From: DATIXD01 sp035518875
Lineage (GTDB): Bacteria; Pseudomonadota; Gammaproteobacteria; Methylococcales; Methylococcaceae
DNA length: 18,518 nt
NCBI GenBank assembly: GCA_035518875.1
Contig: DATIXD010000119.1
Span: 1 to 18,518 of the forward strand
Direction: 5' to 3'
This document shows, one piece after another, positions 12,836-18,518 of the stretch (the first letter of the stretch is position 1; each line of letters opens with the position of its first letter). The translations under genes were made by a program, and so were the position numbers. The notes beneath the pieces were generated by a model, which worked only from the letters and a program-made list of their open reading frames with translations, had not been told where the DNA came from and did no database searches.

Positions 12836-13846
12836 TTAGCTCGCATTCATCAGAGCGACCGTTGTGTCCAGCATACGACACGAGAAGCCCCACTCATTGT
12901 CGTACCAGCTCAGCACCTTCACCAGATTGCCGATTACCTTGGTTTGGGTGGCATCGAAGTTGGAGGACGTGGTCGTATGGTTGAAGTCGCTGGAAACGAG
13001 AGGTTCGGTGTTATAACCGAGGATGCCCTTTAAGGCGCCGTTGGCGGCGTCCTTGAGAATGCCGTTGACTTCGTCGACGGTGGTATCACGCGCGGCTATG
13101 AAGGTCAGGTCGACCACGGAGACATTGGCGGTCGGCACGCGGATAGCGAAGCCGGACAGCTTGCCGTTCAGTTCCGGCATCACCAGCCCCACCGCCTGAG
13201 CGGCACCGGTCTTGGTCGGAATCATGTTCAGCGCGGCGGCGCGGGCGCGGTACAGATCGGAGTGATAGACATCGGTCAACACCTGGTCGTTGGTGTAGGA
13301 ATGGATCGTGGTCATCAGCCCGGAGACGATGCCCAGCTTGTCATGTAACGGTTTGACCAGCGGCGCCAGTGCATTGGTGGTGCAGGAAGCGTTGGAGATG
13401 ACCGTGTGCTCAGGCTTGAGCACGTTGTGGTTGACGCCGTAGACGATGGTCGCATCGCATTCGTTCTTGTCGGCCGGCGCTGAAATCATGACCTTCTTGG
13501 CGCCGGCATCGAGATGGGGCTGACATTTTGCCTTGTTGCGGAAGATGCCGGTGCATTCGTGCACCACGTCCACCCCCAAGGACTCCCAGGGCAGTTTGGA
13601 TGGATCGCGCTCGGTGAACACCCGGATACGGTCGCCGTTTACGATAAGATCCCCGCCATCGATTTCCACCGTGCCTCTGAACGGACCGTGGACGGTGTCG
13701 TGTCTGGTCAGGTGGGCGTTGATCTTGGCGTCGCCCAGGTCGTTGACAGCCACGATCTGGATATCCTTGCGGCCGCATTCGTAGACGGCGCGCAGAATGT
13801 TGCGGCCGATACGGCCATAGCCATTGATGGCGACTTTAATCGTCAT
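12836..13846 (-). CDS. gap: glyceraldehyde-3-phosphate dehydrogenase, type I
   Basis: Interconverts glyceraldehyde 3-phosphate and 1,3-bisphosphoglycerate with NAD(P), serving glycolysis or, in reverse, the CBB cycle. The 336 residues show the Rossmann motif INGYGRIGRN (7-16), the cofactor-pocket VNDLGD, the catalytic SNASCTTN with C155, H182 in TTIHSYTNDQ, and WYDNEWGFSCRM near the end. The ATG at 13844-13846 has GGAGAAAGG upstream. It heads the gap-pyk-fbp unit and is divergent from the Lon-like gene. Cofactor preference cannot be settled by eye, although Asp36 next to the nucleotide fold favours NAD. Confidence 0.96.
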   Translation of the reverse strand: MTIKVAINGYGRIGRNILRAVYECGRKDIQIVAVNDLGDAKINAHLTRHDTVHGPFRGTVEIDGGDLIVNGDRIRVFTERDPSKLPWESLGVDVVHECTGIFRNKAKCQPHLDAGAKKVMISAPADKNECDATIVYGVNHNVLKPEHTVISNASCTTNALAPLVKPLHDKLGIVSGLMTTIHSYTNDQVLTDVYHSDLYRARAAALNMIPTKTGAAQAVGLVMPELNGKLSGFAIRVPTANVSVVDLTFIAARDTTVDEVNGILKDAANGALKGILGYNTEPLVSSDFNHTTTSSNFDATQTKVIGNLVKVLSWYDNEWGFSCRMLDTTVALMNAS

Positions 13847-14223
13847 AGCCTTTCTCCATTAAGTTAAGAGTTCAGTTGTTTGTGGTCGGATGGCTTTTAT
13901 TGCTGTTTAACCTGGCCGCACTGGCTCATGGAATCCTCGGGTTTGCACACCCTAGGCGCCGATTTCTGCCGACCGCGCCACACGAGCAACACCAGCTTCG
14001 CGCAAATCCGGTCTTTGATAGAGACGTTGGGGACAAGAAAGTATATAGTTTTTGAATATAGCAAACTCGCGCTTGCCGCGTCCAGCGCTTGAACTTCGCC
14101 GCCACCGCGCGGTAGCGTATTGATCGATAGCCGGCGACAGGAGCGCCGCCCACGGCGCGATGCGCGCGGCCAGCAGGACATTTCCCGCAGCACTATGACA
14201 GCAAGCCAGCAAGGAGCCTCCCG
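13847..14223. other. divergent intergenic region, no gene seen
   Basis: This 377-bp region must hold the promoters for gap (leftward) and the Lon-like protease gene (rightward). The only striking patch is AT-rich at 14041-14060, with a direct repeat of ATATAG at a 13-bp spacing on the plus strand. I could not place a convincing -35/-10 pair on either strand, and the short open frames have no protein character. Confidence 0.45.
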
Positions 14224-16578
14224 ATGGAACCCGCCGACCGCCCGGCCCAACTGGCTCCGGAGCAGCTGAAAGCCCATTTGGCGCCGGAAGACTTACCATT
14301 CACGACCACCGAGGACTTAGAGCCCTTTACCGGCGTACTCGGGCAAAAACGAGCGCAGGTGGCGGTTGAATTCGGCGTCTCCATGGCCAGGCCCGGCTAC
14401 AACATTTACGTCATGGGCGAACCCGGCACCGGCCGCCTATCCCTGGTCACCCATTACTTGCAGACCTGTGCACGGCACCAGGCGACACCGCCGGACTGGA
14501 TATACCTGAACAATTTCGGCGAACCGCGCGAGCCATTCGCCATCCAACTTCCCGCCGGCCAAGGCAAAGCTTTTCGAGCGGACATGGAAGCCTTTATCGA
14601 CAACCTGTTGGCGACCTTCCCGGCAGCGTTCGAGAATCCCACCTACCAGCGCCACAAGACCGCCATCGACCGCGATTTCAACCAGCGCTACAGCAAGGCC
14701 ATCGACAAGGTGGAACGCCGCGCGTTGGAGAAAAACATTGCTCTGTTCCGCGATGGCGACACCATTTCCTTCTCCCCGATGATCGCCGGCAAACCCGCCG
14801 ACGAGAACGAGTTCGCCCAATTCTCCGAAGAAGAAAAAGAGGCTTTCCACAAGAACGCGCGGATCCTGGAGAATTACCTGGGCGAGGTACTGGTGGAGCT
14901 GCCGCAATGGAAGCGTGAAACCAGCAATCGACTGCGCAGGCTCAACCAGGAGACGATCAGCCAGGCCATCGAACCGCTGCTGGAAACGCTGACCAAGAAA
15001 TACGCCGACCAGCCCGGCGTGATCCGCTATCTGGGGGCGGCTCGCGGCAATCTGCTGCGCACCATCGGTGAACAGCTGCTGGAGCACGAATCGCGCGAAG
15101 AAGCCGGCAAAAAGACCTTGCTGGTCGAGCAATACGCGCCGAAGCTGCTGGTCGCGCACACGCCGGAGGGCGGCGCTCCGGTGATCTACGAGGCCAACCC
15201 CACCTACCAGAACCTGTTCGGGCGGGTCGAATACGTCAACGCGCAGGGCGCATTGGTTACCAATTACCGGATGATCTGCGCCGGCGCGCTGCATCAGGCG
15301 AACGGCGGCTATCTGCTACTCGATGCGGATAAGCTCGTTACCGAGCCGCACGTCTGGCCTGCCCTGAAACGCGCACTCAAAAACCGGCAGATTCGGATCG
15401 AAATCCCGCATCAAGACCAGTCCATGGCCACCGCCATGACGCTCAACCCGGAGGTGATCCCGCTGCAGATCAAAATCGTCCTGATCGGCGAGCGCGCACT
15501 TTATTACCTCCTGCAGGAACTGGACGACGAATTCAACGAGCTGTTCCGAGTGCTGGCCGATTTCGATGGCCACATCCCCCGCGATTCGGAGTCCATGCTG
15601 CGTTTGATTCGACTGGTCAAGACCCACACCGACTCGGCCGGATGCAAACCCCTGACCAGCGCAGCCGCCGCCCGGTTGATCGAATACAGCGCGCGGCTCG
15701 CCGAGCATCAGCAACGTCTGTCCGCCCGCATCGGCGACTTGCTCGAAATGGTCGGCGAGGCGGAGCTGATCCGCAAGCAGCAAGACGATGCCGTCATCGA
15801 CGAGGGGCATATCGAGACGGCGTTGGCGAACAAGGACGAGCGCCTCGGGCGAATCAGCCAGCAATTGCTGGAGGAAATGATGGACGGAACCATTCTGATC
15901 GACACCCAAGGCAGTGCGGTGGGCAGGATCAACGGCCTCACCGTATTGGAAGTGGGCGACAGCCGCTTCGGCTCGCCCGCGCGCATCACCGCGACGGTTT
16001 ATCCCGGCAGCCGGGGCGTGGTGGACATCGAGCGGGAAGTCGAGCTGGGACAGGCCATCCATTCCAAGGGTGTCATGATTCTGGCCGGCTACCTCGGTCA
16101 CCAATACGCCCAAAGCTTCCCGTTGGCCATCTCCGCCAACATCGCGCTGGAACAATCCTACGGTTACGTCGACGGCGACAGCGCCTCATTGGCCGAAGTC
16201 TGCGCGCTCATTTCGGCCCTGACCGGCGTGCCGATCCGACAGGCCCTGGCGGTCACCGGCTCCATCAACCAGTACGGCGACGTGCAGTCGGTGGGCGGGG
16301 TGAACGAGAAAATCGAGGGGTTTTTCAGACTGTGCCAAGCCCGCAAGCTGACCGGCGAACAAGGCGTGATCATCCCGAAGGCGAACATCCCCAGCCTCAT
16401 GCTCAAGTCGGAAGTCGTAGCCGCCGTGCAGAGCAAGGCATTTGCGATCTACGCGGTCGGCTCGGTGGATGAAACCCTGGCGCTCGTGACCGGCAAACCG
16501 GTGCGGGCCGTCAATGCCTTGGCCGTGACGAAGCTGCGCGCCATCGCCAAGCTGTCGGCCAGAACCCAGGACGGCTAG
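14224..16578 (+). CDS. Lon-like ATP-dependent protease (AAA_32 + Lon catalytic domain)
   Basis: A cytoplasmic AAA+ serine protease of the group with an AAA_32-type ATPase part and a C-terminal Lon proteolytic domain, related to E. coli YcbZ/LonH. The Walker A loop is GEPGTGRLS (65-73), with Arg71 where Lys is canonical; Walker B is GYLLLDADKLV with D367 and D369. The middle (about 150-260) is charged and helical. The Lon domain begins near 560 (GRINGLTVLEVGDSRFG) and has catalytic Ser655 in GDSAS and Lys696 in GGVNEKIEGFF. AAGGAG lies 7 nt before the ATG. Its 784 residues are a normal size. It is convergent with the next gene by only 22 bp. No link to the carbon genes is visible beyond the shared divergent spacer with gap; quality control is the likely role. 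Confidence 0.92.
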   Translation: MEPADRPAQLAPEQLKAHLAPEDLPFTTTEDLEPFTGVLGQKRAQVAVEFGVSMARPGYNIYVMGEPGTGRLSLVTHYLQTCARHQATPPDWIYLNNFGEPREPFAIQLPAGQGKAFRADMEAFIDNLLATFPAAFENPTYQRHKTAIDRDFNQRYSKAIDKVERRALEKNIALFRDGDTISFSPMIAGKPADENEFAQFSEEEKEAFHKNARILENYLGEVLVELPQWKRETSNRLRRLNQETISQAIEPLLETLTKKYADQPGVIRYLGAARGNLLRTIGEQLLEHESREEAGKKTLLVEQYAPKLLVAHTPEGGAPVIYEANPTYQNLFGRVEYVNAQGALVTNYRMICAGALHQANGGYLLLDADKLVTEPHVWPALKRALKNRQIRIEIPHQDQSMATAMTLNPEVIPLQIKIVLIGERALYYLLQELDDEFNELFRVLADFDGHIPRDSESMLRLIRLVKTHTDSAGCKPLTSAAAARLIEYSARLAEHQQRLSARIGDLLEMVGEAELIRKQQDDAVIDEGHIETALANKDERLGRISQQLLEEMMDGTILIDTQGSAVGRINGLTVLEVGDSRFGSPARITATVYPGSRGVVDIEREVELGQAIHSKGVMILAGYLGHQYAQSFPLAISANIALEQSYGYVDGDSASLAEVCALISALTGVPIRQALAVTGSINQYGDVQSVGGVNEKIEGFFRLCQARKLTGEQGVIIPKANIPSLMLKSEVVAAVQSKAFAIYAVGSVDETLALVTGKPVRAVNALAVTKLRAIAKLSARTQDG

Positions 16579-16600
16579 GAAAAGCGGCACTCAATGGCCC

Positions 16601-17575
16601 TCAATATCCCCGGCTCAGGTCAACCCGGTTCGGCATTGGCTCATCGCCGGCCGCCGCATTCAGCAGCGCGGCCAGATGGGTGATGCGCAGATCTTCGGTC
16701 TCAGCAGACCAGCCGGCGCGGTGGGGACTCATCACGACATTGTCCAATTCGTGGAAAGGGAAGTTCGAGGGTGGCGTCGGCCTAGCCTTGCCCCGTGCAT
16801 GCCTCGGCGGATACCGGTACCAAACATCGATTCCCGCTGAAAAAATCCTGCGCGCCTTGAGAGCGTGATAAAGCGCCTCTTCCGCCACGATCTCCCCGCG
16901 GGCCACATTGACCAGCACGGCATGCTGCGGCAGCAACGTCAATTCCCGCTCGCCCAGCAAGCCGCTCGTTTCATGGGTATGGGGCAAACAGATCACCAGC
17001 GCGGCCGCGTGGGGCAGGAGCTTCGGCAGCGCATCGCTTCCATACACATCCTCCGGGTCGGTCGGGGCTGGGGTTCGGCGTACCCCGACGACGTGCATGC
17101 CCAGACCCCGGCAAGCCTTGGCCACGCCTTGACCCACGCGGCCATACCCTAGAATCAGAGCCGTTTTCCCCGCCAGCATCACACAACCCTGCCCGCTTCC
17201 CGGCAGTGGCCCCCAATGGTGTTGACGGAACTCCCGGTCGTAGGGAACGACCCACTTGGCCGCTGCCAAAAGTAGAGCGACCGCCATTTCGGCCGTAGGG
17301 CCGGAGTTGTAGGGAAGATTGTGAACGGCAATCTGCGGGAATTCCTTCACCAGATCCAGCGTCTCCAGAGGTACGCCCGCCCAAGGGATAATCAGGGTAT
17401 GCAGCCTTGGACTGGCGAGCAGGTCCTCCCGTGTGGGGAAGCCGTGAACCAGGATTTCGAAATCGGCCGGAAGGGCGGGCTGACCAAGACTGAGCCAAAC
17501 GGACGGTTCCAGGAGCTTAGTCAACCGGGTGACTTGTTCCGGTTCGAGATCAAATTGAAGATGAACCTTGATCAC
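16601..17575 (-). CDS. D-isomer-specific 2-hydroxyacid dehydrogenase-like protein
   Basis: An NAD(P)-binding oxidoreductase homologue of the D-2-hydroxyacid dehydrogenase family. The 324 residues show the substrate-domain NLPYNSGPTAEMAVALLLAA (86-105), the Rossmann loop ILGYGRVGQG (141-150), catalytic Arg226 in NVARGEIV, and His285 in SPHRAGWS. Where canonical members have D-V-F-E-x-E-P, this has GIDVWYRYPP (248-257), so the usual catalytic Glu is a Tyr. Substrate is therefore unknown. The start is GTG at 17573-17575 with a weak ribosome site. It lies 122 bp downstream of the HyuB-like gene on the same strand; they may be co-transcribed, but the gap is large enough for a separate promoter. 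Confidence 0.85.
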   Translation of the reverse strand: MIKVHLQFDLEPEQVTRLTKLLEPSVWLSLGQPALPADFEILVHGFPTREDLLASPRLHTLIIPWAGVPLETLDLVKEFPQIAVHNLPYNSGPTAEMAVALLLAAAKWVVPYDREFRQHHWGPLPGSGQGCVMLAGKTALILGYGRVGQGVAKACRGLGMHVVGVRRTPAPTDPEDVYGSDALPKLLPHAAALVICLPHTHETSGLLGERELTLLPQHAVLVNVARGEIVAEEALYHALKARRIFSAGIDVWYRYPPRHARGKARPTPPSNFPFHELDNVVMSPHRAGWSAETEDLRITHLAALLNAAAGDEPMPNRVDLSRGY

Positions 17576-17697
17576 TTTGCAGCATCGGTTTCGTCACAGC
17601 GTTTACAACGTGTTGATCATATTCGCGCATTGACACTTGTGGGATCCATGGTTTGTCTGAGAACCTCAGTACCGATTCCGTACGGGACTAAACGAGC

Positions 17698-18518
17698 TCA
17701 AGGCATCCCATGCGGCTCTTCGTGGCCGAAGCCGCCACCGCCGGGCGTTTCGATGACGAATCGGTCGCCGGCGCTTAGATCCACTTCGTCGCAACTCTTG
17801 AGCAATTCGATCCGGCCGTCGGCGCGTTCCACCCGGTTCTCCCCCAGCTTACCGGGTGCGCCGCCCTCCAGGCCAAAAGGCGCTTGAGTCCGGAAATTGG
17901 AAAGGATTGCGGCCTGCATGGGCTCGAGGAAGCGGATCTGGCGGACAATGCCGTCGCCGCCCTTGTGCCGGCCGCTGCCGCCGCTGCCGCGCCGGATTTC
18001 GAAGCGCTCGAGCAACACCGGAAAGCGCACTTCCAAAACTTCAGGGTCGGTCAAACGCGAGTTGGTCATATGGCTCTGCACGCCGCTCGCCCCGTCGAAG
18101 TCGTGGCCAGCACCGGTACCGCCCGCGATCGTCTCGTAATATTGCCAGCGCTCGTTGCCGAAGGTGAAATTGTTCATGGTGCCCTGGGCCGCCGCCATCA
18201 CGCCCATCGCGCCGAAGAGCGCATTGACGATGCATTGCGATGACTCGACATTGCCCGCGACGACCGGAGCGGGGTATTTCGGATTCAGCATGGAACCTTC
18301 CGGGACGATGATCTCCAAAGGGGCGAGGCAGCCCTCGTTGAGGGGGATATCGTCGGCCACCAGACAGCGGAATACGTACAGCACGGCGGCCACGCCTATG
18401 GCTCGCGGAGCGTTGAAATTGTCGGCGAGCTGCGCGCTGGTGCCGGTGAAGTCGATGCGAGCCGCGCGCCTTCGGCGATCCACGGTAATCTTGACCCGGA
18501 TTATTGCGCCGTTGTCGA
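17698..18518 (-). CDS. hydantoinase B / 5-oxoprolinase-type protein, 3' part only
   Basis: The C-terminal ~273 residues of a HyuB-family protein; the frame stays open to the right edge, so the gene begins outside the window. Family segments are RIDFTGTSAQLADNFNAP, LNEGCLAPLEIIVPEGS, VVAGNVESSQ, FTFGNERWQYYETIAGG, SHMTNSRLTDPEVLE, RRGSGGSGRHKGGDG and the C-terminal TPGGGGFG. HyuB/OplB subunits act with HyuA partners in ATP-dependent opening of 5-membered imide or lactam rings (hydantoin, 5-oxoproline) or in carboxylation. Whether this is a separate subunit or the end of a fused HyuA-HyuB protein cannot be told here. It has no evident connection to C1 metabolism. Confidence 0.88.
   Translation of the reverse strand, partial: DNGAIIRVKITVDRRRRAARIDFTGTSAQLADNFNAPRAIGVAAVLYVFRCLVADDIPLNEGCLAPLEIIVPEGSMLNPKYPAPVVAGNVESSQCIVNALFGAMGVMAAAQGTMNNFTFGNERWQYYETIAGGTGAGHDFDGASGVQSHMTNSRLTDPEVLEVRFPVLLERFEIRRGSGGSGRHKGGDGIVRQIRFLEPMQAAILSNFRTQAPFGLEGGAPGKLGENRVERADGRIELLKSCDEVDLSAGDRFVIETPGGGGFGHEEPHGMP

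Noticed and set aside
11514..12839. 441-codon plus-strand open frame opposite pyk
   Set aside because: Shadow of pyruvate kinase with no recognisable domain.
14041..14060. AT-rich patch with ATATAG direct repeats as promoter for gap or the Lon-like gene
   Set aside because: No -35/-10 combination with acceptable spacing on either strand.
14437..16155. Two long minus-strand open frames (14437-15294 and 15316-16155) opposite the Lon-like gene
   Set aside because: Both lie wholly inside a well-supported coding region and have no domain signature.

Overview
The window looks like chromosomal DNA of a gammaproteobacterial (type I / 'type X', Methylococcus-like) methanotroph. The reason is a dense cluster of ribulose monophosphate (RuMP) genes (hxlA, hxlB, tal, tkt) mixed with Calvin-Benson-Bassham (CBB) genes (prk, cbbY, a CBB-type class II fba, fbp) and a CbbR-like LysR regulator. 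The hexulose-phosphate synthase reads almost like the Methylococcus protein from memory. Most of the window is GC-rich; the hxlB stretch is clearly less so. No rRNA, tRNA, CRISPR array or insertion sequence is visible, and no Rubisco gene lies in the window.

Layout, left to right. (1) 1-4827, all minus strand, transcribed right to left: tkt -> fba -> cbbY -> prk. fba/cbbY are 3 nt apart, cbbY overlaps prk by 64 nt, and prk runs off the left edge. (2) 4828-5396: 569 bp without a recognisable gene, holding a good sigma-70-like promoter for tkt and strong hairpins behind tal. (3) 5397-8557, minus strand: hxlA -> hxlB -> an unrecognised small membrane protein (6734-7252) -> tal. (4) 8558-9271: hxlA promoter, a possible decayed beta-propeller fragment and a perfect 10-bp hairpin. 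(5) 9272-10198, plus strand: cbbR-like regulator. (6) 10299-13846, minus strand: gap -> pyk -> fbp, tightly packed. (7) 13847-14223: gene-free divergent region. (8) 14224-16578, plus strand: Lon-like AAA_32 protease. (9) 16601-18518, minus strand: a 2-hydroxyacid dehydrogenase homologue and the 3' half of a hydantoinase B/5-oxoprolinase gene cut by the right edge.

How it fits together: HxlA condenses formaldehyde with ribulose 5-phosphate, HxlB isomerises the product to fructose 6-phosphate, and Tkt, Tal, Fba and Fbp carry out the sugar rearrangements that regenerate ribulose 5-phosphate. Prk diverts it to ribulose 1,5-bisphosphate, and CbbY probably removes inhibitory xylulose 1,5-bisphosphate. 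Gap and Pyk drain triose phosphate toward pyruvate. CbbR is the candidate regulator.

The most unusual item is the 172-residue protein between hxlB and tal: signal peptide, short extracytoplasmic segment, one membrane helix, then a cytoplasmic tail with three copies of E-T-G-V-A-R-Y-(M/V)-(K/R)-N-L at an exact 20-residue period. I do not recognise its family. Its place inside a formaldehyde-assimilation cluster makes it the best candidate here for an undescribed system, perhaps a membrane-anchored multivalent scaffold.
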